Assembly: GCA_002394205.1 (NCBI GenBank)
Contig: DGTC01000043.1
Location: forward strand, 1-64,000
DNA length: 64,000 bases
Source: Lachnospira sp. UBA4346
GTDB lineage: Bacteria; Bacillota; Clostridia; Lachnospirales; Lachnospiraceae
Direction: 5' to 3'
Below the pieces are notes generated by a model. The model was not told where the DNA came from, made no database searches, and saw only the letters and a program-made list of their open reading frames with translations. Positions 43,376 through 52,138 of this stretch are shown piece after piece. Positions within the stretch are counted from its first letter, which is position 1; each line of letters starts with the position of its first letter. Both the position numbers and the translations under genes were made by a program.

Positions 43376-44263
43376 TTAAAATACAACAGTAGCTCCGCCC
43401 TTTACTTCTACATATTCGTTGTTTACCTGTAACCATACGGATTTTACAGAAGGGTTATAGACGAATGAGTTATCTGCTGCAAATTGTAAACGTTCAAATA
43501 ATTCGTTGTATTCAACGATTTCAATATTGGTTGCGTACCAAATGTCATCCTGTCCGCCAATCATCTCACAGAATTCTTCAATAACATTCCAGTTATCATT
43601 TTTGTCAAATTCAAAACTATGTCCCCAGACATACATCATATAAAGATATTGTGATTTTTTTAACGACATGAACTTTTTCCCAAAGGCAATCAGTTCGTGG
43701 TTATGATGACAGGTTGGAAGCCAACGCATATAATCTTCCGGCATATTAAATCCCGTTTCATCGCCTAACAGGATAGGACCTTGTGCATACTGTGAATTCA
43801 ATTCAGCACTTTTTACGACAGAATACTGGTCGGCAGCAACACGTGCATATTTTATGCCGAGATCAGAAGCAATTCTACATGTCTTTTCATCGCAGGAACC
43901 ATTTGGAAATGCCATACCACGAATTGGATAGCCCATAACACGTTCAAGATTGATGCGGTCATCAAGGATTTCATGAACAATTTCGAGATCCGGACAACGT
44001 GCGATGGTTGGGTGTGATACAGTATGCACGGCAACTTCATGACCGACATATAAATCTTTCCACTCATCTTTTGGGATACGTGTCTTAGGATCTGAAATTC
44101 CGGAATTTAGATTAAAAGTTCCCTTGATTCCATATTTGTTAAAAATAGAAACAAGTCGTCTGTCGGCAAGTTTGCCATCGTCATAACTTAATGTCAGTAC
44201 TTTGTGTTTTCCACCTGGAAATGCTTTGTAAATTTTGTTCATATTCATGCCATTTCGCCACAT
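43376..44263 (-). CDS. Polysaccharide deacetylase (NodB-like)
   Basis: A 295-residue carbohydrate esterase family 4 type protein. The metal/catalytic Asp pair is in VLTLSYDDG near residue 25 and the H-x3-H metal ligands are in HEVAVHTVSHPTI; later RGMAFPNGS and YMMYVWGHSFEFD complete the fold. There is no signal peptide, so it is probably cytosolic and may act on a soluble sugar and not on cell-wall polymer. Start is uncertain: ATGs at 44263, 44248 and 44242 are in frame with no clear ribosome site. Confidence 0.82.
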   Translation of the reverse strand: MWRNGMNMNKIYKAFPGGKHKVLTLSYDDGKLADRRLVSIFNKYGIKGTFNLNSGISDPKTRIPKDEWKDLYVGHEVAVHTVSHPTIARCPDLEIVHEILDDRINLERVMGYPIRGMAFPNGSCDEKTCRIASDLGIKYARVAADQYSVVKSAELNSQYAQGPILLGDETGFNMPEDYMRWLPTCHHNHELIAFGKKFMSLKKSQYLYMMYVWGHSFEFDKNDNWNVIEEFCEMIGGQDDIWYATNIEIVEYNELFERLQFAADNSFVYNPSVKSVWLQVNNEYVEVKGGATVVF

Positions 44264-44311
44264 AAGACTACATACAAAGCGGCGAACCTTTCTGTGTCAA
44301 ATTTGTATTTT

Positions 44312-44340
44312 ATTATAACGCTGTTTATTTTATTTGTCTA
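44312..44340 (-). promoter_or_regulatory. Promoter of the deacetylase
   Basis: On the minus strand TAGACA (complement of 44335-44340) and a perfect TATAAT (complement of 44312-44317) are separated by 17 bases, about 50 bases before the start. Confidence 0.65.
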
Positions 44341-44403
44341 TTCATTCTAACAGGAATATTGCGTGATAGATTTTATCAGAATAGCGGATTCATTTGCAAT
44401 ACA

Positions 44404-45813
44404 TCAATTTATGTATAAGAATTTTTGTAATATACGGTACAAATAGTACGAAAAGGTTAGCTTATCAATATCATTTGCCGGATATATGGGCAGAGAGGTA
44501 TACAGTGTGTCATTGATATATATATTTGCAGAGCCTACGGGAGTATTTTGACGAATTGGGGCAGAGAGAACATCAGGAATGTCATAAGTAATCTGAATGG
44601 TATCATTTGCACTCAGTAAAAGTCCGCAGGAATCTTTTAGAACGAGTGGAGCTTCTGTCTGCAAAGCGTTTACGACAGGCATTGTACGCAAATGGGATTC
44701 CGGAGAAAGGAGTGTCTGATAAAAGAAGTTATTGCGTGCCCAATCTAAGAGCAGGCGGCAGTCTTTCCATTTGTAAGTTTTATTGTTTGGCCAGCCACAG
44801 GCGAGTAAAGCGACGATAAAAGTTCTGCCATCAGCCTGATAAGCGCATACATAGCAATATCCGGCGTTATTTGTAAAACCGGTTTTTCCGGTCAGAATGT
44901 TGTCGTACATATCTAAAAATGCATTTGCATTGCTAACCGTATAGGAAATTCCTTTTTCATAAGGCTTGTTTTGAGAATCGTTTACGATATAGGAAGTAAA
45001 TGTATGCTGCCGGGTGCGTGTTATTTTTATAAAGTCATTATTCTGTATACAGTATGCAAGTATCATACATAATTCTTTGGCAGTTGTAGAATGGGTTCCA
45101 TTGTCATCAGCGGCATCAAGACCATTAGGTGTGACAAAATGTGTAGAAACACAGCCTAACTGACTGGCTTTTTCATTCATGAGTGTTGTAAATACGGAAA
45201 CGAGAACCTTGCTGTCTTCTATAGACAAAGAACTTAGAAATGAGGAATCGTTGTTATAGTGGTCAGCAAGAAAAGAAAGATTGGCAGTATAAGCGGCAAG
45301 CTGTGTGGGTGCAGTGTCAGAGAGATGACACAGATATGTATAAGCGACATTTTCTGCAATGATGACAGCAGTATCATTGTGCGATTTCAGCATAAGAGAA
45401 TAGAGCAGATCATTTAAAACAAAACGTTCGCCACGGGTTGCGTTTAATTGAACGTCAGGCATGGAAGCAGCGTATTTGCTGGTAGTACATACATAGTCAG
45501 CAGGGGCATATTCGAGTGCAATGACACAAGTCATAATTTTTGTGGTGCTTGCCATTGGAACCGGGGTGTCGGATTGTTTGCCATAGAGCAGACGATTATT
45601 ATCACCGTCAAGAATGGCAGCATATTTTGCATGTAATGAATTGTCATTGACGGATGTTGTCATTTGTTTTTGTGTCGGATACAGTATTTCCGAATGGTGC
45701 GGACAATTATTGAAGCCGAAGATGATTTTCGTTTTGAACAACTGGATAGAAAGTAAGGGGATTGTCAGAAAAATAACAAGAAACAGAACTCGTTTTTTAT
45801 AGCAAAATGGCAT
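44404..45813 (-). CDS. D-alanyl-D-alanine carboxypeptidase (DacF-like)
   Basis: A 469-residue low-molecular-weight PBP of the S11 peptidase family. An N-terminal hydrophobic segment (about residues 9-24) serves as signal or anchor. Active-site motifs are S89-T-T-K92, S144-H-N146 and K310-T-G. Between SxN and KTG there is an extra stretch of about 45 residues (158-203). A beta-rich C-terminal domain follows. The ATG at 45813 follows AAAGGAG; the frame is open further upstream but without a ribosome site. Its place before spoIIIA suggests DacF, the sporulation-linked enzyme. Confidence 0.88.
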   Translation of the reverse strand: MPFCYKKRVLFLVIFLTIPLLSIQLFKTKIIFGFNNCPHHSEILYPTQKQMTTSVNDNSLHAKYAAILDGDNNRLLYGKQSDTPVPMASTTKIMTCVIALEYAPADYVCTTSKYAASMPDVQLNATRGERFVLNDLLYSLMLKSHNDTAVIIAENVAYTYLCHLSDTAPTQLAAYTANLSFLADHYNNDSSFLSSLSIEDSKVLVSVFTTLMNEKASQLGCVSTHFVTPNGLDAADDNGTHSTTAKELCMILAYCIQNNDFIKITRTRQHTFTSYIVNDSQNKPYEKGISYTVSNANAFLDMYDNILTGKTGFTNNAGYCYVCAYQADGRTFIVALLACGWPNNKTYKWKDCRLLLDWARNNFFYQTLLSPESHLRTMPVVNALQTEAPLVLKDSCGLLLSANDTIQITYDIPDVLSAPIRQNTPVGSANIYINDTLYTSLPIYPANDIDKLTFSYYLYRILQKFLYIN

Positions 45814-45945
45814 AAAAACTCCTTTGATTCTGAAAGAAATAACTTTGATAGAACTATATGACAATGCGGGAAAAGATATGTTTGCAAAATCATAGGTATA
45901 GGAGAGATAAATTTTACATATATTGAAAAGAAAGAAGGTGGAAAT

Positions 45946-46860
45946 GTGGGACAAATACAACATCATATAACAGAATTATATCGGATTTTGCCAGAACGGT
46001 TTCGAGATAGAGTCAATTTGCAGGAAAGTACGGAGATTCGTATGCGTGTCAGGCAGCCGTTAATTGTTGAAACAAATACAAAAGAATATGTATATACGGA
46101 TTGTATTATACAAAAAGAAGATATTCAGGAGTGCCTGCAATATGCCAGTGAGTATTCGATTTATGCATTTCAGGAGAACATCAGGCAGGGGTTTCTTACC
46201 ATACAGGGAGGGCACAGAATCGGTGTATGCGGACAAGTTATTATCCAAAATCAAAAGATTCAGTTACAGCAAAATATCAGCTTCTTAAACATTCGTGTGG
46301 CGCATGAAATAATAGGGTGTGCCGATGAAGTTATGTCATTTTTATATGAAGGCGGACTTGCGCATACGTTAATATTGTCACCGCCCGGCTGCGGTAAGAC
46401 GACTATTCTGCGGGATATTATTGTACATTTATCAAACGGTTGGGGCGGACATGCCGGAAAACGTGTTGCAGTAGTGGATGAACGTTCAGAAATTGCTGCG
46501 TGTCATCAGGGAGTTCCGCAGAATCAGATGGGTATCAGAACGGATGTAATTGATAATTGTCCGAAAGCAGAAGGAATTCGACTGTTGGTCCGAGCAATGA
46601 ATCCGGAGATTATTGCAGTTGATGAAATAGGAACTGCGCAGGATGCAGAGGCGATTGTATACAGTATTCGTACCGGTTGTGTGATGATTGGAACAGTGCA
46701 TGCAGAAAGTGTTGCACAGGCACAGGAAAACCCGATGCTGCATCATCTGATTTCTCCGTCGCTATTTTCAAAATGTATTGTTTTGGATGATACAAAAGAA
46801 AAGGGGCATGTACAGTACTGTGTGGATTTGAAGCACAAAAACAGAACGGAAAACATATAA
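45946..46860 (+). CDS. spoIIIAA: Stage III sporulation protein AA (secretion ATPase-like)
   Basis: A 304-residue ATPase related to type II/IV secretion motors, made in the mother cell to power or assemble the SpoIIIA channel to the forespore. Walker A is LSPPGCGKTTILRD and Walker B is PEIIAVDEIGT. The GTG at 45946 is the start: AGAAGGTGG precedes it, while the overlapping ATG at 45944 would end after eight codons. It begins a complete spoIIIAA-AH operon. Confidence 0.95.
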   Translation: MGQIQHHITELYRILPERFRDRVNLQESTEIRMRVRQPLIVETNTKEYVYTDCIIQKEDIQECLQYASEYSIYAFQENIRQGFLTIQGGHRIGVCGQVIIQNQKIQLQQNISFLNIRVAHEIIGCADEVMSFLYEGGLAHTLILSPPGCGKTTILRDIIVHLSNGWGGHAGKRVAVVDERSEIAACHQGVPQNQMGIRTDVIDNCPKAEGIRLLVRAMNPEIIAVDEIGTAQDAEAIVYSIRTGCVMIGTVHAESVAQAQENPMLHHLISPSLFSKCIVLDDTKEKGHVQYCVDLKHKNRTENI

Positions 46861-46886
46861 AATAAAAATTAGAAATGGAGCAATCA

Positions 46887-47411
46887 ATGATACTTCGAAT
46901 AATGGGTGCGGTATTCGTGCTTGTTGGAATGACTTATGCCGGAGTTCTGGCGATTTACAGGATGCAGGTAAGGCTGGCATGTTTACAGGCGTTTGAAACG
47001 TCATTTGTATTTATGCAGCAGGAATTACAGTTTGCACAAATACGCATGGCACAGGTTTGTATACATATAGCAGAGGCAATTCAGAATCAAATTGTTAGAG
47101 AATTTTATAAAGAATTTGCAGCACAATTACAGAGTAAAGAAAAGCAGAAATTTTCGCAGCTTTGGATATGGAAAATTCGGGAATGTCAGAAGCAGGCATA
47201 CCTGACGGCAGCGGACATTACGATTTTATCAGAGGTGGGGGCGATTCCATTTTGTCTGGATGGAGCAGCACAGGCAAAAATGATTGGACAAGTAGATGAA
47301 CATTTAAAACGGCATACAGAAGCGCTGCGAATACAGATAGAGCAGAAGAGAAAGCTGTATCAGTACGGTGGGGCAATAGCGGGCGTATTTATTGTGATTT
47401 TATTATTGTAA
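46887..47411 (+). CDS. spoIIIAB: Stage III sporulation protein AB
   Basis: A 174-residue membrane protein related to GspF-type secretion platform proteins, with hydrophobic helices at the N- and C-termini around a helical soluble part (FETSFVFMQQELQFAQIRMAQ). The ATG at 46887 follows GGAG by six bases; the in-frame ATG at 46875 overlaps that site. It is part of the mother cell to forespore channel. Confidence 0.9.
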   Translation: MILRIMGAVFVLVGMTYAGVLAIYRMQVRLACLQAFETSFVFMQQELQFAQIRMAQVCIHIAEAIQNQIVREFYKEFAAQLQSKEKQKFSQLWIWKIRECQKQAYLTAADITILSEVGAIPFCLDGAAQAKMIGQVDEHLKRHTEALRIQIEQKRKLYQYGGAIAGVFIVILLL

Positions 47412-47424
47412 AGAGGGTGGCGTT

Positions 47425-47619
47425 ATGGAGGTTGGTCTAATTTTTAAAATAGCAGCAGTCGGGATTTTAGTATCAGTACTGAGTCAGGTGCTCAAACACA
47501 GTGGCAGGGAGGAACAGGCGTTTTTGACAAGTCTGGCAGGATTGCTGCTGGTATTGTATTGGATAGTTCCGTATATTGCAGATTTATTTGAAACAATGAA
47601 AAGGATGTTTGCGTTATAG
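47425..47619 (+). CDS. spoIIIAC: Stage III sporulation protein AC
   Basis: A 64-residue protein with two membrane helices: VGLIFKIAAVGILVSVLSQVL and the C-terminal FLTSLAGLLLVLYWIVPYIADLF. Matches the short SpoIIIAC family. GAGGGTGG precedes the ATG. Confidence 0.92.
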   Translation: MEVGLIFKIAAVGILVSVLSQVLKHSGREEQAFLTSLAGLLLVLYWIVPYIADLFETMKRMFAL

Positions 47620-47636
47620 AGGAGATGTAAGAAAAT

Positions 47637-48023
47637 ATGGGGATTATCCGCGTTGTATTGCTAGCGATGGGAACAGTGTGTCTTGGTATGTTGTTAAAAA
47701 ATACACAAAGTTCATTTGCAATGATGGTATCTTTTGCAGTTGGGATTTTAATATTTATATGGATTACAAAGTTAATGTCAGAAGTGCTGACACAATTTCA
47801 GGCATTACAGTCTTATACGACCATTCCGCCTAAATATATTGTGTTATTGCTGCGTGTGTTGGGAATTGCATATCTTACACAGTTTACAACAGATATCTGT
47901 CGGGAAAATGGATATACAGCGGTGGCAGGTCAGGTTGAAAATTTTAGCAAGATTACGATAATGCTTTTAAGCATGCCAATGGTTATGAATCTGTTAGATA
48001 TGGTATTGCGGTGTGTGTCGTGA
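47637..48023 (+). CDS. spoIIIAD: Stage III sporulation protein AD
   Basis: A 128-residue protein with about four membrane helices, related to SpoIIIAC (VVLLAMGTVCLGMLLK; VLGIAYLTQFTTDICRENGYTA). Its TGA stop overlaps the ATG of spoIIIAE, giving translational coupling. Confidence 0.92.
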   Translation: MGIIRVVLLAMGTVCLGMLLKNTQSSFAMMVSFAVGILIFIWITKLMSEVLTQFQALQSYTTIPPKYIVLLLRVLGIAYLTQFTTDICRENGYTAVAGQVENFSKITIMLLSMPMVMNLLDMVLRCVS

Positions 48024-49171
48024 TGAAAAGAAATAAAGTTATTTGTTTTATTTTTGGGGTTATACTCTTTATTTTTGCAGTCGGTGCGTTTCAGCAAGTG
48101 ATTTATGCAATGAACGTCAGAGAAAATACAGATTTGCAGGAGAATTATACGGATGTTTATGATTTTACGCAAATAGATATTGCGGCAAAACGTGCAGGAT
48201 ATCAGGGCGATTTTAAATCGTTGGTGCAGATGTTTTTACACAACAATGATAAAGGGCTTTTTGCAAACCTGGGAAATCAGGTGGTGACAACAATTGCACA
48301 AACTTGTCAATCGTATCGGACTATGATTCTGCAGATTGTTGTGATGATTCTGTTTTCGGCTTTTTTAGCGTTATTTACACCGGAAATCAATCATAAACAA
48401 GTGTCAGAACTGGCACAGATGACGATTGGATTGTCTTTAACAGGTGTTGTTTTGGTGGTGTTTATTCAGGAAACGAGACAGTGCGTACAGATTCTTGAAC
48501 AGGTAAAAGCAGTGTATCTTGCAGTGTTGCCGGTCTTTTTTTCGGCGGTGCTTGTGATGACAGGCGAAGTTAGTGTTGCGGTCTATCAGGAAATCATTGC
48601 GTTATGTTTACAGGTGGTTACTATTGTATTTGAAAAAGGATTTATTCGAATGAATCAGGCAGGACTTCTGCTTACAATGGCAGACAGTATTTCAGATAAG
48701 CCGCATTTTACAAAGGCCTCTAAAACGCTTTTTTGGCTTATCCGGTATGGATGTAAAGCAGCTTTTTTGGTATTTTCCGGTCTTACGGGGATAAAAGGTA
48801 TGGGAGCACCGTTGGCAGAGGCGGTCAGAAAAAATGTATTTTTTAAGGCACTGCAGGCAATTCCGGTTATTGGAGATTCTGCGGAAAGTATTACGCAGGT
48901 TGTTACGGGAGGAAGTGCAATTGCCCGTAATGGAATTGGGATTGCAGCAATTAGTCTGATGATTATCACAACAGTTGTTCCCTTTATGAAAATGATTGTG
49001 ACAGCGGGGATTTTTCGTATACTTGCGATATTGGCAGAGCCGTTGACAGATAAAAAGGTTGTGAATGTTTTAACAACTGCAAGTACGGCAATTGGATTAC
49101 TTGCTCAAATTATTTTGACGACGGTATTGCTTTTTATGATGTTTATTGTATTGATTTGCAAAATGACATAA
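48023..49171 (+). CDS. spoIIIAE: Stage III sporulation protein AE
   Basis: A 382-residue polytopic membrane protein with an N-terminal signal-like segment (VICFIFGVILFIFAVGAF) and about seven later helices, including GLTGIKGMGAPLAEAVRKNVFF and GDSAESITQVVTGGSAIARNGIG, which are family marks. The ATG at 48023 overlaps the spoIIIAD stop. In-frame GTG codons just upstream are possible but less likely. Confidence 0.92.
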   Translation: MKRNKVICFIFGVILFIFAVGAFQQVIYAMNVRENTDLQENYTDVYDFTQIDIAAKRAGYQGDFKSLVQMFLHNNDKGLFANLGNQVVTTIAQTCQSYRTMILQIVVMILFSAFLALFTPEINHKQVSELAQMTIGLSLTGVVLVVFIQETRQCVQILEQVKAVYLAVLPVFFSAVLVMTGEVSVAVYQEIIALCLQVVTIVFEKGFIRMNQAGLLLTMADSISDKPHFTKASKTLFWLIRYGCKAAFLVFSGLTGIKGMGAPLAEAVRKNVFFKALQAIPVIGDSAESITQVVTGGSAIARNGIGIAAISLMIITTVVPFMKMIVTAGIFRILAILAEPLTDKKVVNVLTTASTAIGLLAQIILTTVLLFMMFIVLICKMT

Positions 49172-49195
49172 AGCGGTCAGGTGTGGAGAATGAAT

Positions 49196-49807
49196 ATGCA
49201 GAATTTTATGATATGGGCGAAACAAATATTTATACTCAGTATTCTTGTACAACTGATAAGACATCTGGTTTCTGGAAGTAAATATGACCGCTACTTAAAT
49301 TATGTGGGAGGGCTGATGATGGTAACGCTGACATTATGGCCGGTTGGAAAGCATTTTTTTACTGAAAATCTAATATCGGATGATTTATGGCGCAATCTGT
49401 CTTCGGATGCATTTTATCAAAAAATACAGGCAGATACAAAAAAGCAGCAGCCGGATAATGACTGTGCGGCTGTGCAGCAGGTCAGTGCCTGTATGCAGCG
49501 TGATATACAGACATTTGCAAAGGAGGAGCAGCTGCTTACAGAGGATGTGCAAGTGGAAATTGATATGGATAAACAGAGTGAGACATATGGAAATATCAGG
49601 CAAATACAGATTTGGATGACAGAAGGTACGGATACTGTTAAGCAGTATACGGAGACAGAATCAGATATAAAAATAGAACCGATAAAGGTTGAAAAGCCGT
49701 CGAAAGAGAAGGGAGAGGAGTGCGTTGATGACAAAACACAGAATCTGCGGCAAAAAATAGCACAATTTTACAGAGTGGATGAAAAAAATATTCACATTTA
49801 TGAGTGA
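49196..49807 (+). CDS. spoIIIAF: Stage III sporulation protein AF
   Basis: A 203-residue protein with two N-terminal membrane helices (WAKQIFILSILVQLIRHLV; YLNYVGGLMMVTLTLWPV) followed by a soluble domain with extended Gln/Lys/Glu-rich regions. The ATG at 49196 sits seven bases after GGAG; in-frame starts at 49181 and 49190 overlap or crowd this site. It belongs to the ring-forming part of the SpoIIIA complex. Confidence 0.86.
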   Translation: MQNFMIWAKQIFILSILVQLIRHLVSGSKYDRYLNYVGGLMMVTLTLWPVGKHFFTENLISDDLWRNLSSDAFYQKIQADTKKQQPDNDCAAVQQVSACMQRDIQTFAKEEQLLTEDVQVEIDMDKQSETYGNIRQIQIWMTEGTDTVKQYTETESDIKIEPIKVEKPSKEKGEECVDDKTQNLRQKIAQFYRVDEKNIHIYE

Positions 49808-49818
49808 AGGTGGCAGAA

Positions 49819-50433
49819 ATGAAATCAAAAAGAAATTTTAAAGAAATCATTACACATTTTATGAATAAATCGAAGAAAGATACAATAACAATAGTAGTAC
49901 TTATAGGTATTTTGCTGCTGGTTATTACAATACCGACGAAGAAAGATACCGGGCAGAAAGGAAGTGATGGCTCTGTAGCGGCCGCATCGGAAAATGAAAA
50001 CATAAGCGGAGAGAATAAAGATACAGCTGAGAGTACAAAACAATATGAGACATATTTGGAAAAAAGAATTGTAGAAATATTAACAAAAACAGAAGGCGTT
50101 GGAAATGTCAAAGTTATGGTAACGTTGAAGAATACGTCAGAAAAAATTCTTGCTGAAAATAAAGAAAGCAGCAATGAAGAATTAACAGAAACAGATGCGT
50201 CCGGTGGCAGCAGAACATCGAAAAAAGCGCAGGAAAATAGTCAAAAAGTTACCACACAGGATAAAAGCGGAAGCAGTCCTTATGTTACGGGGGAGACGAT
50301 GCCGGAAGTGGAAGGTGTGGTTGTAGTTGCGCAAGGAGGAGGGGATGGAAGGGTAGCTGCAGATATTACGGCGGCCGTTGAAGCTCTTTTTGGAATTGCA
50401 CCCCATAAAATCAAAGTTTTGAAAATGTCATAG
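49819..50433 (+). CDS. spoIIIAG: Stage III sporulation protein AG
   Basis: A 204-residue bitopic protein: membrane helix at about residues 26-42 (TIVVLIGILLLVITI), a polar linker, and the ring-building domain with YLEKRIVEILTKTEGVGNVKVMVTL, interrupted by a Ser/Thr/Glu-rich loop as in other SpoIIIAG. It ends with MPEVEGVVVVAQGGGDGRV. AAGGTGG precedes the ATG at 49819. It forms the large ring of the feeding-tube channel in the intermembrane space. Confidence 0.92.
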   Translation: MKSKRNFKEIITHFMNKSKKDTITIVVLIGILLLVITIPTKKDTGQKGSDGSVAAASENENISGENKDTAESTKQYETYLEKRIVEILTKTEGVGNVKVMVTLKNTSEKILAENKESSNEELTETDASGGSRTSKKAQENSQKVTTQDKSGSSPYVTGETMPEVEGVVVVAQGGGDGRVAADITAAVEALFGIAPHKIKVLKMS

Positions 50434-50451
50434 TTTAGATTGGAGGTTCAT

Positions 50452-51054
50452 GTGAAAAAGATTAAAAAGAACCAGATTATTATTACGGCATTTGCGATAA
50501 TGATTGCAATTGCAGGATATATTAATTATACAGGAAGTCTTTCAGATATTATATCTGTGCAGGATGTTGCAAATACAAATGTAGTAAATGAGGATTTAGA
50601 AGATGAAAAACTTGCATCGAACGAAGTGGATGAGTCAGCATTAGAACAAAGTCTTACGGAGCCGGGAAGTGCAGTTCTTACTTCATCAAATGCAATAAAT
50701 ACGGCAATTGTATCAGAAGCAAAATTAGGCAGGGAACAGATCCGGGCAAAGAATAAAGAATCACTTCTTGAAATTGTGAATAATGCATCTTTATCTGATG
50801 CAGCAAAGGCGGATGCGGTAAATAAACTTGCAAACATTACGGAAAACTCAGAAAAAGAAATCGCAGCAGAACTGTTGTTGGAAGCAAAAGGGTTTCAGGA
50901 TGTTGTTGTATCTGTAATGAATGACAGCGTAGATGTCGTTGTGGGGAAAGCAACATTAACGGATTCGGAACGTGCCCAGATAGAAGATATTGTAAAAAGA
51001 AAGACACAGATGAGTGCAGATAAAATTACGATTAATGTATGCAATCCGCAGTAA
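50452..51054 (+). CDS. spoIIIAH: Stage III sporulation protein AH
   Basis: A 200-residue bitopic protein with a membrane helix at about 9-25 (IIITAFAIMIAIAGYINY) and a C-terminal YscJ/FliF-like ring domain (AAELLLEAKGFQDVVVSVMNDSVDVVV). It pairs with forespore SpoIIQ to hold the channel. The start is GTG at 50452 with GGAGG at 50442-50446; the overlapping ATG at 50450 is followed at once by a stop. Confidence 0.93.
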   Translation: MKKIKKNQIIITAFAIMIAIAGYINYTGSLSDIISVQDVANTNVVNEDLEDEKLASNEVDESALEQSLTEPGSAVLTSSNAINTAIVSEAKLGREQIRAKNKESLLEIVNNASLSDAAKADAVNKLANITENSEKEIAAELLLEAKGFQDVVVSVMNDSVDVVVGKATLTDSERAQIEDIVKRKTQMSADKITINVCNPQ

Positions 51055-51097
51055 ATCAGATATTGAAAGGCAAATTTACAGACTGGCAAATAAATGT

Positions 51098-51126
51098 TTG
51101 CATTATATCAAAGGATTGGGTATAAT
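51098..51126 (+). promoter_or_regulatory. asp23 promoter with adjacent palindrome
   Basis: TTGCAT at 51098-51103 and TATAAT at 51121-51126 with a 17-base spacer. A TTACAT-N5-ATGTAA inverted repeat follows at about 51128-51144, overlapping the expected transcription start, so it may be an operator. Confidence 0.7.
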
Positions 51127-51185
51127 GTTACATATATGATGTAATCATTATGAAGGAATCGTAAAATACGATAGGAGGTTATCTT

Positions 51186-51572
51186 ATGACTAAGGAATTC
51201 GAAGATAGAGGAACGAATTATACAATACAGGAAGATGTAAATATCGGTGAAGTTAAGATTGCAGATGAAGTTGTAGCAATTATTGCCGGTCTTGCAGCGA
51301 CTGAGATTGAAGGCGTTGAATCAATGGCAGGAAACATTACGAATGAATTGGTAAGCAAGCTGGGAATGAAGAATCTGTCAAAGGGTGTTAAGATTGCAGT
51401 AGAAGACAGACATGTCAGCGTTGCCCTTGCATTGAATGTAAAGTATGGCTATGAGATTCCTGAGATTTCAAAGAAGGTTCAGGAAAAGGTAAAATCAGCC
51501 ATTGAAACAATGACAGGTTTGGAAGTAACAGCAGTAAATATTCGCATTGCAACAGTAAATATGGATGCGTAA
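51186..51572 (+). CDS. Asp23/Gls24-family envelope stress protein (YqhY-like)
   Basis: A 128-residue Asp23 family protein, with GEVKIADEVVAIIAGLAATEIEGVESM, VSVALALNVKYGYEIPEISKKVQ and AVNIRI motifs. B. subtilis YqhY sits at the same place and is tied to acetyl-CoA carboxylase control, but accBC are missing here. GATAGGAGG precedes the ATG and the gene has its own promoter, separating it from spoIIIA. Confidence 0.9.
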   Translation: MTKEFEDRGTNYTIQEDVNIGEVKIADEVVAIIAGLAATEIEGVESMAGNITNELVSKLGMKNLSKGVKIAVEDRHVSVALALNVKYGYEIPEISKKVQEKVKSAIETMTGLEVTAVNIRIATVNMDA

Positions 51573-51596
51573 CAGCAACCGGTAATAGATGCAGAA

Positions 51597-51636
51597 AAGA
51601 CTGGCATATCGCTTGGAATAGGGGTATGGCAGTCTT
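51597..51636. repeat. 12-bp imperfect stem between asp23 and nusB
   Basis: AAGACTGGCATA (51597-51608) pairs with TATGGCAGTCTT (51625-51636), one mismatch in 12, without a T-run. It may be a weak attenuator or stabiliser; the smaller ATACG/CGTAT pair lies about 50 bases downstream. Confidence 0.5.
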
Positions 51637-51739
51637 GTCTGCGCTTAATGAATGAGAAGTATATGAACACAGCATACGTATCTGCGTATCTTTGTTGCAT
51701 ATTTGTCAATAAAATACAAAACAATTGGAGAGAATAATA

Positions 51740-52138
51740 ATGACAAGATCTACAATCAGAGAACATATTTTCAAATTACTTTTTCGTGTGGAATTCCATG
51801 AGACACATGAATTTGAAGGACAGGTACGTCTCTATATGGAAGATTATCCATCTATGAAAGAGGAAGACAGAACATATATTACAGATAAGGCAATAGAAGT
51901 TGCTTCATTAATTCCGGAAATCGATGAAAAAATTAACGAAGTATCAGAAGGCTGGCCGGTAATAAGATTAGGAAAGGCAGAACTTGCAATTATGCGTCTT
52001 GCAGTTTATGAAATGTTATATGATGATGATATTCCGGTAAATGTTGCAATCAATGAAGCAGTAGAATTAGCAAAGCAGTATGGAGCAGACAGTGCACCAT
52101 CCTTTATTAATGGTGTATTAGCAAAGTTGGTAAAATAA
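51740..52138 (+). CDS. nusB: Transcription antitermination factor NusB
   Basis: A 132-residue all-helical RNA-binding factor used in rRNA antitermination. It starts TRSTIREHIFKLLFRVEF and ends with VNVAINEAVELAKQYGADSAPSFINGVLAKL, the standard NusB C-terminal motif. The ATG at 51740 follows TTGGAGAG; the in-frame TTG at 51725 is inside that site. xseA begins on the base after the stop. Confidence 0.96.
   Translation: MTRSTIREHIFKLLFRVEFHETHEFEGQVRLYMEDYPSMKEEDRTYITDKAIEVASLIPEIDEKINEVSEGWPVIRLGKAELAIMRLAVYEMLYDDDIPVNVAINEAVELAKQYGADSAPSFINGVLAKLVK

Noticed and set aside
45814..45945. Sigma-E promoter for spoIIIAA
   Set aside because: Expected from Bacillus, and CATATATT near 45917 is a partial -10 match, but no convincing -35 at the right distance.
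45944..45970. ATG as start of spoIIIAA
   Set aside because: It is in another frame and meets a stop after eight codons; GTG at 45946 is the start.
49638..50174. Minus-strand open frame of 178 codons
   Set aside because: It lies wholly over spoIIIAF and spoIIIAG, has hydrophobic low-complexity antisense composition and no ribosome site; a shadow of real genes.
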